Source: Chloroflexota bacterium
GTDB taxonomy: Bacteria; Chloroflexota; UBA6077; FW602-bin22; CADDYW01
DNA length: 64,000 bases
Direction: 5' to 3'
Assembly: GCA_021324795.1 (NCBI GenBank)
Contig: JAJPIK010000068.1
Span: 1 to 64,000, forward strand
Below, piece by piece: positions 34,921-43,042 of this stretch. Both the position numbers and the translations under genes were made by a program. Positions within the stretch are counted from its first letter, which is position 1; every line of letters begins with the position of its first letter. The notes below the pieces were generated by a model. That model saw only the letters and a program-made list of their open reading frames with translations. It did not search any database and was not told the origin of the DNA.

Positions 34921-36027
34921 TTACAAATATCCTTGACCCAGATCCATGATTCCGGCCGGTCGCTCCCACCAGAGATCGAAGGTTGATTCGAGAAGCATAA
35001 TACGGTTTGTCACCGATGCTTGGTAAGCGAGCATCTGTTGCTCGGCGATGTGAATGCCGATCGTGCTGTCGCAATGGGGGCGCTCGCCGGTCCGAATGCA
35101 GTGTACGAAGTGGCCGACGATGTCGTCTTCAACGCGCATGGCCGGTATGGCCGGAGCATAGCAGTGTTCGAGGCCGAGAAACTCGATAGGCTTAGCGTCT
35201 GGTACCGGCGTGAGATCACTCTTGACGATCAAAGGGTACCCCCAGCGGTCGAGGAAGATCGTCCCATGGCGGCCATGGAGAACAGTGCCATTCTGGCGAA
35301 ACGATTGCGCCCAATACGACCGGACGACAGCTTGCTGACCGGTTGCGTATTCGAGGAGGATTGTAACGTTATCGTCGACCTGTGATTCAACTTGACCGCC
35401 ATCGTCGCAGAGCCGGTGGGGGATAAGTTGGTTGGTGAAAGCGGCAATGCGTTTGGCCGGTCCCATCAGCGCGGCAGTGCGAGCCAGCGGATAGACCATT
35501 GTGTCGAGCATCGCACCCCCTTCAGCCTCCCGGGAGTAGTACCAATTGGAGCGGGGTGGCCCAGGAATGCTGAGATCCGCCTCAATGCCGGTAATCTTCC
35601 CGATGTATTCCTCGCGGACGTAGCGTAAGGCGGTCAGAAAGGCCGGGGTGTGAACGAAAGGAAGCGCCATGAAAGTAACCCTGCTGGACCGCAGCTCGGC
35701 AGCCAGGATGCGCAGGTGCTCCAGACGCGTGGTGAGGGGCTTTTCGACCAGAGTGTGCTTGCCTGCGCGTAGCGCATCGATCGCCATCGGCGCATGGAGT
35801 TGATGTGGCGTCGTGATCACGACGGCGTCGACACTTGCATCGTCGAGCAACTGGCGGTGGTCGGTATACCAGTGCTCGCAATGGTTTTCCTCAGCCTTAG
35901 CGCGAGCGCTCGCCTCGTGGGCCGCACACGTTGCCACGAAGCGCACTCCAGGAAGTTGGCGAGCTTGATTGAAGAAGCGAGTACTGATCTGACCGCAGCC
36001 GATCATACCCAGGCGAATTTCGTCCAT
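34921..36027 (-). CDS. Gfo/Idh/MocA family oxidoreductase
   Basis: A 368-aa protein with the N-terminal Rossmann motif (LGMIGCGQIS), the EKPLT segment with the conserved lysine at about residue 90 (HTLVEKPLTTRLEHL), and the C-terminal alpha/beta domain. Members are NAD(P)-dependent sugar or inositol dehydrogenases and related enzymes; the substrate is unknown. The ATG at 36027 follows ACAGGAGA by a good distance, so the 14-codon upstream extension is not used. It converges on the CDGSH gene; no cotranscribed partner is visible. Confidence 0.88.
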   Translation of the reverse strand: MDEIRLGMIGCGQISTRFFNQARQLPGVRFVATCAAHEASARAKAEENHCEHWYTDHRQLLDDASVDAVVITTPHQLHAPMAIDALRAGKHTLVEKPLTTRLEHLRILAAELRSSRVTFMALPFVHTPAFLTALRYVREEYIGKITGIEADLSIPGPPRSNWYYSREAEGGAMLDTMVYPLARTAALMGPAKRIAAFTNQLIPHRLCDDGGQVESQVDDNVTILLEYATGQQAVVRSYWAQSFRQNGTVLHGRHGTIFLDRWGYPLIVKSDLTPVPDAKPIEFLGLEHCYAPAIPAMRVEDDIVGHFVHCIRTGERPHCDSTIGIHIAEQQMLAYQASVTNRIMLLESTFDLWWERPAGIMDLGQGYL

Positions 36028-36362
36028 CGATTCTCCTGTCGAGTCTACTCGGAAATTCCCTCTCTTCACGGGAAATGGCTAGGATAAGAGCCTGTCAATT
36101 CGTTTGCCGGTGCCCAAGGCCAGACGCGATACCCGCACGAGTCGATACCCCTAGTGTGAGACGATGATAGCGGATCTTCTGACTGATGGTTGGTCTCGAT
36201 CAAGGAAAATAAATATTGACAGAACAGCTTGTCGCGCTATGATTGGAAGTGGGTCGACGGCGCACGCCGCCGGACGACGAATCTGGCGACGCAACACCGC
36301 TTTCGAGCTCCGAGGAATGGGGAGATACGTCGAAGTAGCTTCTCGCGAGGAGGCTTGAAGCA
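36028..36362. other. Divergent intergenic region
   Basis: 335 bases between the oxidoreductase and a small membrane-protein gene. A good rightward promoter lies at 36216-36243. No leftward promoter with both boxes was found (a TTGACA exists near 36090 without a -10). The leader after the promoter is about 110 bases, with no recognised fold. No RNA gene seen. Confidence 0.5.
36216..36243 (+). promoter_or_regulatory. Promoter for the small membrane protein
   Basis: TTGACA, 16 bases, TATGAT: near-consensus. Start would be near 36250, giving a leader of about 110 bases. Confidence 0.7.
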
Positions 36363-36662
36363 ATGGAATTCGTAACCTGGCTCTTCATGCTGGCTTTTGC
36401 CTACGGCCTGGGCCTTTTCTGGTATGATTTGCTGCCTGGCAAATTGCCAGAGATGCCTTGGCGTGTCGCGGCGTATCCGTTCGCTCTGATGGTCCTGGCT
36501 GAGACGTTCGTCCCGATCGGACCGACATTCCAGGGATTCCATCCCGGCGATGCGGTCGTGGCATCATTAATTGGCGTTATTATCGACTGGCTAATCACCT
36601 ACTTCCGACACCCACAGGCGATCGAAACTCTCGAGCTGCGGGCTCAGCCTGCTCACGGCTAG
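36363..36662 (+). CDS. Small membrane protein, unknown
   Basis: A 99-aa protein with three likely membrane helices (about 4-20, 36-52, 66-82) and a soluble polar tail. No recognised family. GCGAGGAGG lies 9 bases before the ATG, and a near-consensus promoter is upstream, so it is very probably a real, well-expressed gene. A long hairpin separates it from the next operon. Confidence 0.75.
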   Translation: MEFVTWLFMLAFAYGLGLFWYDLLPGKLPEMPWRVAAYPFALMVLAETFVPIGPTFQGFHPGDAVVASLIGVIIDWLITYFRHPQAIETLELRAQPAHG

Positions 36663-36692
36663 AGAATGGCCTTCCCCTTCCTCGGAATGACC

Positions 36693-36743
36693 TGAGTGAG
36701 CGGGAGCAAAACCGATCTGATCGGTTTTGCTCCCGCTCACTCA
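36693..36743. terminator. 24-bp perfect hairpin
   Basis: TGAGTGAGCGGGAGCAAAAC with CGAT continues the left arm (36693-36716), its exact complement is at 36720-36743, and the loop is CTG. It is probably a terminator for the small membrane-protein gene even though no T-run follows. Perfect complementarity over 24 bp with a 3-base loop is unusual. Confidence 0.6.
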
Positions 36744-36752
36744 CATGTGAGT
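36739..36752. promoter_or_regulatory. 14-bp perfect palindrome upstream of the -35 box
   Basis: ACTCACATGTGAGT is perfectly self-complementary. It overlaps the end of the long hairpin and sits 6 bases before the -35 of the next promoter, the position of an activator or repressor site. The cognate regulator is unknown. Confidence 0.45.
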
Positions 36753-36758
36753 ACAATC

Positions 36759-36787
36759 TTTACACCCTGGCCAGCCAGGAATATCAT
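36759..36787 (+). promoter_or_regulatory. Promoter for the membrane-protein operon
   Basis: TTTACA, 17 bases, TATCAT. Start near 36794, about 24 bases before the TTG start at 36818. Confidence 0.6.
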
Positions 36788-36817
36788 CATGTCGTCGCTG
36801 ACGGATCGAGTTATTCT

Positions 36818-37321
36818 TTGGATCTCTCAATCGATTTGTCCATGGCCTTTCAGGTTCTAATCCTCTGGGCGCATGCCATGGCTGCCATTGCCTGGGTTGG
36901 CGGAAGCCTTTTCTATGTCGTCGCGATCAATCCCGCGCTCGATCAAGTTGGGCGAACGCCAGAGCGATTGGCTCTGCTCGGGGCGATTGGCCGTGAGTTC
37001 CGTGAAGTCGTGCGGCTGGCGATCGTCATCTTTGTGGCGACCGGAGCGGTCCTCGTCTTCAGCCGACTTAGCCTTCCCCGACTCTCGACGAGCTACGTCG
37101 TTGTCCTAGCCGTGAAGGTCGTGCTAACCCTCTGGATGTTCTGGTTGGCGGGACGTATTGGACCGCGGGTTGGGGAAGCGACAGTGAGCTGGCTAAGCAA
37201 GATGCCTCTAGTCGGCTGGTTGAGGCCACAACATTTGATCCTGACCCTGGGCGTCGTCGTTGTTGCTTTGTCGTACGTCCTTCGGGCGCTTTACGAACAG
37301 GCACTTGGCTCAGGGCCTTGA
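36818..37321 (+). CDS. CopD/DUF2269-like four-helix membrane protein
   Basis: A 167-aa integral membrane protein with four helices (about 10-32, 64-84, 92-113, 138-158). HAMAAIAWVGGSLFYV resembles the first helix of CopD-like proteins, where a histidine and a WxGG motif are conserved; a redox or heme-linked role in the membrane is possible but unproven. It is read from a TTG with a weak ribosome site; an ATG at 36842 is the alternative. First gene of an operon with the next two. Confidence 0.68.
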   Translation: MDLSIDLSMAFQVLILWAHAMAAIAWVGGSLFYVVAINPALDQVGRTPERLALLGAIGREFREVVRLAIVIFVATGAVLVFSRLSLPRLSTSYVVVLAVKVVLTLWMFWLAGRIGPRVGEATVSWLSKMPLVGWLRPQHLILTLGVVVVALSYVLRALYEQALGSGP

Positions 37322-37335
37322 TCTGGGAGTAACCC

Positions 37336-38067
37336 ATGAACGTCGTGTTGTCGTTGGTCGCGACTCTGATTAGTTTGCTGTTCGCGGCGATTCTTTACCG
37401 CCAATACATGGACCGCTGGCGCCCTTACCAGCTTGTTTGGAGTTTGGCATTGCTAATCTTCGCGGTGGGCACGTATTGCCAGTTCGTCGCCGAGCGGAAT
37501 GGTTGGAGCGATCTGATCTATCGTGCCTGGTATTACAGCGGTGCGATGCTCGCCGCTGCCTACCTTGGTCAGGGGACAGTCTACTTGATGGCGCCGCGAA
37601 AGGTTGCCCACGTTTCGCTGGCGATACTCGGGATGTTCTCCTCGGCCGGGCTGGCTTTGGTGGCCGTTTTGCCGGTCGATCTGCATCGTGCCTTGGTCGA
37701 TGGGAATATCACCGGTAATGGCTTCCCGACGACCCTGCTACTGCTCTTGATTCCCCTGAATACCTATGGTACAGTCGCGCTCGTCGGCGGCGCTCTCTGG
37801 AGCGTCTATCGCTTCTGGCGAAAAGGGACAATGGGGCGCCGAGCGCTTGGCACGTTTCTGATCGCACTCGGCGGGATTACTGTTGCGCTCGGCGGCACGG
37901 CAAACCGACTGGGTGTGCCTGGTCTGCTTTACCTGACTGAGTTGATCGGCGTCTCGGTTATCTTCATTGGCTACCTGCAGACGGTTGCTCAGCCTCATCC
38001 CATGACGATGTCGGCGGTCGATGCCCGATCCGATCCATCACGGCCGTCTTCGGCCCACCTGGTCTGA
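37336..38067 (+). CDS. Seven-helix membrane protein, unknown
   Basis: A 243-aa integral membrane protein with about seven hydrophobic segments and small polar loops; the C-terminal ~20 residues are soluble. No recognised domain or active-site motif. GGGAG lies about 8 bases before the ATG. It is 14 bases after the CopD-like gene and 4 bases before the zinc-ribbon/propeller gene, so all three are one operon. Confidence 0.72.
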   Translation: MNVVLSLVATLISLLFAAILYRQYMDRWRPYQLVWSLALLIFAVGTYCQFVAERNGWSDLIYRAWYYSGAMLAAAYLGQGTVYLMAPRKVAHVSLAILGMFSSAGLALVAVLPVDLHRALVDGNITGNGFPTTLLLLLIPLNTYGTVALVGGALWSVYRFWRKGTMGRRALGTFLIALGGITVALGGTANRLGVPGLLYLTELIGVSVIFIGYLQTVAQPHPMTMSAVDARSDPSRPSSAHLV

Positions 38068-38071
38068 TGTG

Positions 38072-39208
38072 ATGGCGAACGTTCCAATCGCAGATCGATC
38101 CGACGAGTTGTGCGTTCAGTGTGGCGCGAGCGTTGGTGTCGCTGATCGCTTTTGTCCAAGCTGTGGCGCGCCGCGGGTTGTCCAGTGCCCAGCGTGTGGT
38201 GCGTTCGCGCGCCGGGGGACGCGGCGCTGTCCGGATTGTGGCGGACCATTGCCCCACGGTCGGTCAGTGCTTGGAGAGGTCTCAGCCACCGGAGCCAAGC
38301 GAACTGGTCGTGGTCTGCGCCTCCTCATTGCCTCGACACTCTCTTTGCTCGTCGTCTTTGGCATGGTGGCTTGGATTTATTTCAGTGCCCCCGAGCGGCG
38401 GCAGGCACAGCCAGTCTCACAGCTTCCGGTGCGACCGCCCCTAGCCTCAGCGATTTTGCCGGGAGACCAGCCAGTAGTCTACGTCAGCGCTGCCAATCGC
38501 TTGCTGGTGAGCAACGACGGCGGGGAATCTTGGAATCCGATAACGTTCCCGGGCGTAGTGAACGCGGTCGGCGTTGGGAAAACGGGAGCGAGTTCAGTGT
38601 ATGCGGCCGGGGCTCAGCTTTGGCGCGAGAGCCCCGGCGGTTTCTATACTGTTACGACTACGTTGCCGACGGGCTCGATCCAAGCACTTGCCGTCGATCC
38701 TACCGACGCCAACCGACTGTATGCTTTGGTCGTAGGGCAGGGCCTCTTCCAGAGCGATGACGGCGGGAGGATCTGGGCTCGATTGGGGAACGAACTGCCG
38801 TCCGAGGCTACCAGCCTCACCCTGGCGGGGAATGGTTGGCCGCTCTTCTTCGTCGGAACCGCTGGACATGGCCTCTTCGCGAGTGCCGACGGCCACTCTT
38901 GGGTCAATGCCAATGGCTTCGTCAACGGCGCGCTGCCTACCCAGACAATCTTGGCTGTCGCGTTTGATCCCCACAGCGGTGATCGCTACGTTGGTCCCTC
39001 GGGCCAGACCTCGACCGGTGCACTCTACGCTGCTACTGACCTCGGCCTTTTCAAATCGATCGACCAGGGTCAGAGCTGGAGTGCCTTAGCATTGCATCAG
39101 CCGATTGCCGCCCTTGCCGTGAGCGCGAGCGGACCTCGTCTTATGCTCGCGATGGATCCATCTGGCCAGGTGTATCGAAGCCGGGACGGTGGGGTGAGCT
39201 GGAATTAG
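38072..39208 (+). CDS. Double zinc-ribbon, membrane-anchored BNR beta-propeller protein
   Basis: A 378-aa protein. Residues 14-56 carry four CxxC pairs (C14/C17, C28/C31, C39/C42, C53/C56), a double zinc ribbon on the cytoplasmic side. One transmembrane helix (about 83-106) follows, then an extracytoplasmic beta-propeller with repeated Asp-box units: VSNDGGESW, QSDDGGRIW, ASADGHSW, KSIDQGQSW and RSRDGGVSW. Propellers of this kind (sialidase/Ycf48-like) usually bind ligands or proteins; no sialidase catalytic residues are evident. The ATG is 4 bases after the preceding stop; an in-frame ATG at 38021 inside that gene is less likely. Confidence 0.78.
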   Translation: MANVPIADRSDELCVQCGASVGVADRFCPSCGAPRVVQCPACGAFARRGTRRCPDCGGPLPHGRSVLGEVSATGAKRTGRGLRLLIASTLSLLVVFGMVAWIYFSAPERRQAQPVSQLPVRPPLASAILPGDQPVVYVSAANRLLVSNDGGESWNPITFPGVVNAVGVGKTGASSVYAAGAQLWRESPGGFYTVTTTLPTGSIQALAVDPTDANRLYALVVGQGLFQSDDGGRIWARLGNELPSEATSLTLAGNGWPLFFVGTAGHGLFASADGHSWVNANGFVNGALPTQTILAVAFDPHSGDRYVGPSGQTSTGALYAATDLGLFKSIDQGQSWSALALHQPIAALAVSASGPRLMLAMDPSGQVYRSRDGGVSWN

Positions 39209-39220
39209 ACCCCTCGGCAG

Positions 39221-40573
39221 CTATCGTCCCGTCTGCAGTAGCTGAACCGCTCGGTCGAGCTGAGGGTCCTTGCCGGCGATCAGGTCCTGGGGGCTCATCT
39301 GGACGGCGACATCGGGAGTGACCCCGATCCGATTCAGAACCTTGCCTTTGCCGGTTAGTAACTGAGCTACCGTTACTTGAAGCCCACTACCGCCTGGCAG
39401 GGGAAAGATCTGACCCGTGCCAACGCAACCGGCCGTTTGAGTTCCAACGACCTTAGCCAACCCCTGTTCTTGCAGAACGGCGGCAAAGATCTCAGCACCA
39501 GAGCCGGTTCCATCGTTCACCAGCACGACGGTAGGAGGTAGCTTGGGTTGGGTCGGCCCGGTCGAGCGGTAGTCGGTCTTCTTGCCACTCGAATCGGAAA
39601 GCGTGAAGAGCAGCGTATCACGAGGCGTGAACGTCGAGAGCACCTGCTCGACCGAATCGAGCGCACCGCCGCCGTTATCGCGCACGTCGACGATCAGCGC
39701 CCGCGCGCCTTGACGATTCAGTGCGTCGAGTGCCTGTTGGACCTGGCCAGACACCCCTTCGGGAAAGCCGTATAACTGGAGATAGCCAACCTGGTTCGCC
39801 AGCATTTGATGCTCGACGTTTGGTGGCTGAATTTCGGCTCGAAATACCATCACGTCGTGAGCCGTGCTCTGCCCTGGTGAGCGAACCGACAACCGGACTG
39901 GCTGACCGATCGGTCCCCGAATTTGGTTGACGACCGCTTGGACGGTTTCACCATCGACGCTCTGACCATTAACCGCCACGATGACGTCCCCCTCCTGCAA
40001 GCCAGCCTTGGCGGCTGGTGTTCCAGAAAAAACCCGCCAGATGACGAGAGGATCGCCGGGCTGTACTTTCCGTAAAGACGCGCCGATACCGCCGAACTGG
40101 GTATGTCCCTGGATCGAGGCGACCTGATCAGCAAATTGGCTCGCGGTGAAGTAGGTGGTGTGACAATCGCCAACGCTCCGGGCCATCTCGGCAATCACCG
40201 CGTCGTCGGCAATCTGTCGGTTGATCTTTGGTGAGTAGCGATCGAGCGTACTCCCAACCGATTGGCGTAATAATCGCAGATCGAGATTCGGATCGTCGGT
40301 GAATGTCGGGTTTGGAACTGCCGGGGGAATAACCCCATCGACGAGCAGCGCGTCGCGCAGACCAGCGAGGCCAGCGTTCGCGAGTTGGGGTGGCTTCACC
40401 GGGGTGACTGAATATTGCAGGATGAGCTGGTAGGCTGCCCCGATTGGCTCGCCTTGCCCGGTTGTGCTTCCGGCTGCACTTTGTGGTGCAACGCCCGAAT
40501 CGTTTTGCGAAGGCGCACAGCCGACGGTAAAGATCAGAATCGCGATGAAAGCAAACAGCCCCAGGCATTTCAT
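39221..40573 (-). CDS. S41 family peptidase lipoprotein with PDZ domain
   Basis: A 450-aa exported protein. The lipobox FTVGC puts the lipidated cysteine at C19. A PDZ domain (about 160-245) precedes the S41 core. The nucleophile S358 is in NDGTGSGAEIF and the oxyanion segment is VDVRDNGGGALDSV. The lysine of CtpA-type Ser/Lys dyads is missing: the region reads VVGTQTAGCVGTG. H138 in GDCHTTY matches the histidine of tricorn-type S41 enzymes, so a Ser-His mechanism is inferred. Its ATG overlaps the stop of the adenosyltransferase gene by 4 bases, so the two are cotranscribed. Confidence 0.88.
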   Translation of the reverse strand: MKCLGLFAFIAILIFTVGCAPSQNDSGVAPQSAAGSTTGQGEPIGAAYQLILQYSVTPVKPPQLANAGLAGLRDALLVDGVIPPAVPNPTFTDDPNLDLRLLRQSVGSTLDRYSPKINRQIADDAVIAEMARSVGDCHTTYFTASQFADQVASIQGHTQFGGIGASLRKVQPGDPLVIWRVFSGTPAAKAGLQEGDVIVAVNGQSVDGETVQAVVNQIRGPIGQPVRLSVRSPGQSTAHDVMVFRAEIQPPNVEHQMLANQVGYLQLYGFPEGVSGQVQQALDALNRQGARALIVDVRDNGGGALDSVEQVLSTFTPRDTLLFTLSDSSGKKTDYRSTGPTQPKLPPTVVLVNDGTGSGAEIFAAVLQEQGLAKVVGTQTAGCVGTGQIFPLPGGSGLQVTVAQLLTGKGKVLNRIGVTPDVAVQMSPQDLIAGKDPQLDRAVQLLQTGR

Positions 40574-41112
40574 GACTGTGCCTCGACGGAGTGATCGCGT
40601 TCAACGTAGCGGGCAAGGATGAAAAGCAGGTCCGAAAGGCGGTTTATGTAGGGTAAAAGGAGCGGATTCCCGAGCTTGCCATGATGCACCATGTGCGCGA
40701 GTTGCCGCTCGGCACGACGGACGACCGTTCGCGCCAAGTCTAGCGCAGCTCCGGCTATCGTATCCCCCGGAATGATAAACCGATTGGCAATGTCGACATC
40801 CCGTTTGATCTCCTCGCTAGCTGCTTCGAGCGCGGCAAGATCTTCGTCGGAAATACCGGCGATCTTCAGCTTGCTGGCTGCCTCTGGCGTCGTCGCCAGC
40901 TCGGCCATCAAACGATAAAGGTTCTGCTGTTGCTGGCGGATCAGTGAGCGGATCCTTGGCTCGGGCACGCACGCGCGTGCCAGGCCCAACGCCGAATTCG
41001 CTTCGTCGACCAGCCCCAATGCCTCGATTCGCGCGTCATATTTCGGAACGCGCTCTGACCCGAGCAAACCCGTGTAGCCAGCATCGCCAGTGCGGGTCGT
41101 CACTTTTGCCAT
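40570..41112 (-). CDS. PduO-type cob(I)alamin adenosyltransferase
   Basis: A 180-aa enzyme that transfers adenosyl from ATP to cob(I)alamin, making adenosylcobalamin. Signatures: TRTGDAGYTGLLGSERVPKYD (ATP-binding N terminus), VDEANSALGLARA, and the C-terminal RTVVRRAERQLAHM with the catalytic arginine cluster. Adenosylcobalamin is the cofactor of methylmalonyl-CoA mutase, whose genes lie 8 kb to the right, so this probably serves that enzyme. GGGGAGA ribosome site; promoter TTGACC-18-TATGCT upstream. First gene of an operon with the S41 peptidase. Confidence 0.93.
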   Translation of the reverse strand: MAKVTTRTGDAGYTGLLGSERVPKYDARIEALGLVDEANSALGLARACVPEPRIRSLIRQQQQNLYRLMAELATTPEAASKLKIAGISDEDLAALEAASEEIKRDVDIANRFIIPGDTIAGAALDLARTVVRRAERQLAHMVHHGKLGNPLLLPYINRLSDLLFILARYVERDHSVEAQS

Positions 41113-41132
41113 AGATGTATCTCCCCACTCAC

Positions 41133-41162
41133 AGCATAACCCGTTGGCGCAATCGCGGTCAA
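41133..41162 (-). promoter_or_regulatory. Promoter for the adenosyltransferase/S41 operon
   Basis: Minus strand: TTGACC, 18 bases, TATGCT; start near 41126, about 14 bases before the ATG. No cobalamin riboswitch elements are present in so short a leader. Confidence 0.55.
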
Positions 41163-41242
41163 GAAAGAGTCAGCGTGTGTCATCCAGCGGCGATGGCACA
41201 TCTCTCGCAGGCTTTTCGCCCATTAGTGGAGCGAGGCAGACA

Positions 41243-41467
41243 ATGAAACTGCTCGAGTGGCGCGTGCCCGGTATGATTACGGCGTTGGATCTCGCGGCGG
41301 TACGCACGGCGGTGGATCAGATACATGGCGTCGCTCTGATTGCCGCGAATCTGGCTACCCACCAGATAACCATCGAATATGATCCAGACAACGCCACCCC
41401 CGCCGAGGTCGCGGCCTATTTGGCGACGTCGGGGTATCCCGTGGAAAAGGCGGCCGCTGAATTTTGA
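41243..41467 (+). CDS. HMA-like small protein without metal-binding cysteines
   Basis: A 74-aa protein with the beta-alpha-beta-beta-alpha-beta pattern of heavy-metal-associated (HMA) domains: LLEWRVPGMITALDLAAVRTAV, then VALIAANLATHQITIEYDPD and AEVAAYLATSGYPV. Where copper chaperones have GMTCxxC, this reads GMITALD, so metal binding by that site is not expected. The true start (ATG 41243) follows GCGAGG by about 6 bases; a longer frame starting upstream overlaps the divergent gene. The promoter of the next operon overlaps its stop codon. Confidence 0.7.
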   Translation: MKLLEWRVPGMITALDLAAVRTAVDQIHGVALIAANLATHQITIEYDPDNATPAEVAAYLATSGYPVEKAAAEF

Positions 41468-41493
41468 CGCGTGGCTTCATGCCGTGCTATGAT
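41464..41493 (+). promoter_or_regulatory. Promoter for the polysaccharide operon
   Basis: TTGACG, 18 bases, TATGAT. The -35 box overlaps the stop codon of the HMA-like gene. The leader to the first gene is about 155 bases and holds two GTGACTCGAA copies (near 41562 and 41592). Confidence 0.6.
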
Positions 41494-41655
41494 TGGCTCC
41501 GACAGGCGGGGAAGCAAGCTGCACAAGTGGCTGACGTGTTGTCCGTTTGCGCTTTGCCGTGACTCGAACAACAATCAATCGTTCGGGCTTCGGTGACTCG
41601 AAGCGAGATTGGCTCAGGTGCGTCAGAATGCATTGGCTGCCGCCGGGAGCGTGCC

Positions 41656-42369
41656 TTGCAGTTTCGTGAATACTGGCTCATTCTCAGTAAGCGTTGGTGG
41701 CTCGTTCTTCTCGTTGCCGCGGCGGCGAGTCTAGCCAGCTACGGGTATTCTCACTTTCAAACTAGGGTTTACCGATCTGAAGCTCAATTGACAGTTGCTC
41801 CGTCTCGACTTGATTATGGCTTAACCCTCGTCATTGACAACCTGCTCACTCAGTATCAGCAGCAGCTTTCAACCCACCAACTCGCTGGGCAGGTCGACAA
41901 TGCGCTCCAGCTCGATTTACCGATCGAAAAGCTCCTTTCCAAGGTCCGGGTGAGCGCAGAGTCGAATGGTTATCTGCTCGATATCCAGGTCGACGACACT
42001 GACCCGAACCGCGCTCAGCAGATCGCCCTGGTTTGGGCCAACAAATTCATCGAGCAGCATCAGGCTGAGATGGCGCCGCTCGATCCGCAAGATCGGATTG
42101 ACATCAAGCTGCTCGATAAACCATTGGTCGGTCAGCTGGTCTTTCCACGGACTAAGCAATACGTCGTCGCGGCCGGTCTGCTTGGTCTGGTGGCTGGTGC
42201 GGTGCTCGCGTTTGTCCTCGAATATCTCGACGATTCAATCAAGTCCGGTGAAGAAGTCGAGCGTTTGACCGGCTTGCCACTGGTTGGCTCGATTCCGATT
42301 GCTCCCGAAGTAACGCTCCCCGCGCCCAATGGAAAGGCGACCGCGAGCGTTGTTGGAGGTCGCCATTGA
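41656..42369 (+). CDS. Wzz-type polysaccharide chain-length protein
   Basis: About 237 aa. Two membrane helices (WWLVLLVAAAASLASYGY near residue 14 and YVVAAGLLGLVAGAVLAFVL near 175) flank an extracytoplasmic domain, the topology of Wzz/CapA polysaccharide co-polymerases that set chain length and activate the partner tyrosine kinase. The TTG at 41656 follows CGGGAG by 6 bases and starts the family-like QFREYWLILSKRWW; a GTG at 41593 gives 21 more residues but no better ribosome site. Overlaps the kinase gene by 4 bases. Confidence 0.85.
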   Translation: MQFREYWLILSKRWWLVLLVAAAASLASYGYSHFQTRVYRSEAQLTVAPSRLDYGLTLVIDNLLTQYQQQLSTHQLAGQVDNALQLDLPIEKLLSKVRVSAESNGYLLDIQVDDTDPNRAQQIALVWANKFIEQHQAEMAPLDPQDRIDIKLLDKPLVGQLVFPRTKQYVVAAGLLGLVAGAVLAFVLEYLDDSIKSGEEVERLTGLPLVGSIPIAPEVTLPAPNGKATASVVGGRH

Positions 42370-43034
42370 CTGTTGATACTGCTAGCCGTCTCGTCACGGT
42401 GGCTCAGCCGCGCTCCCCCGTTTCCGAAGCATATCGTCAGTTGCGGACGAACATTCAGTTCTATAGCTTGGATCGTGCGGTCCAGACTGTTCTGGTTACC
42501 AGCGCGAGCCCGGACGATGGTAAGTCTACCACTCTTGCCAATCTCGCGGTCACCTTTGCCGAGACCGGGCGTGGCGTCCTCGCCGTTGATTGCGACTTGC
42601 GTCGACCCTCACTGCATACGTTCTTTGGCCTGTCGAATGACGTTGGTCTCACTACCTTGATTCGTGAAGAGCGGACAGTCGCTGACGTCGTCGTCGATAC
42701 AGAGGTGCCCAACTTGCGCATTCTCCCCAGCGGTCCACTGCCGCCAAATCCAGCCGAGCTGCTTGGCTCGCAGCGCATGGAACGAGTGATCGAGACACTG
42801 CGCGGCATGGCCGACGTTATCCTCTTCGATTCGCCGCCGATGATCGCGGTGACCGACGCCGCGGTGCTTGGTGCGAAGATGGATGGCGTTCTGCTCGTGG
42901 TCAGTGTCAACAAGACCAAGCGTGACCACGTGAGCCGGGCGAAACGCCTGCTCGAAAAAGTGAACGCCAAGGTACTTGGCGTGGTTCTTAACAATGTGAA
43001 ATTTGACGGCAGTCTGTACCGCTATTACGGCTGA
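42366..43034 (+). CDS. CpsD/CapB-family bacterial tyrosine kinase
   Basis: A 222-aa BY-kinase catalytic protein. Walker A is SASPDDGKSTTLANLA, Walker A' is VLAVDCDLRRPSLH, and Walker B is VILFDSPPMI. The C terminus LYRYYG is a short tyrosine cluster, the autophosphorylation site. It works with the Wzz-type protein just upstream to control polysaccharide assembly at the membrane, and the PHP phosphatase downstream reverses it. TTG start overlapping the preceding TGA (TTGA). Confidence 0.92.
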   Translation: MTVDTASRLVTVAQPRSPVSEAYRQLRTNIQFYSLDRAVQTVLVTSASPDDGKSTTLANLAVTFAETGRGVLAVDCDLRRPSLHTFFGLSNDVGLTTLIREERTVADVVVDTEVPNLRILPSGPLPPNPAELLGSQRMERVIETLRGMADVILFDSPPMIAVTDAAVLGAKMDGVLLVVSVNKTKRDHVSRAKRLLEKVNAKVLGVVLNNVKFDGSLYRYYG

Positions 43035-43042
43035 GGGGTGCA

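Noticed and set aside
36239..36358. Short open frame between the promoter and the small membrane-protein gene
   Set aside because: Its ATG lies within the -10 box, so it cannot be translated from that promoter.
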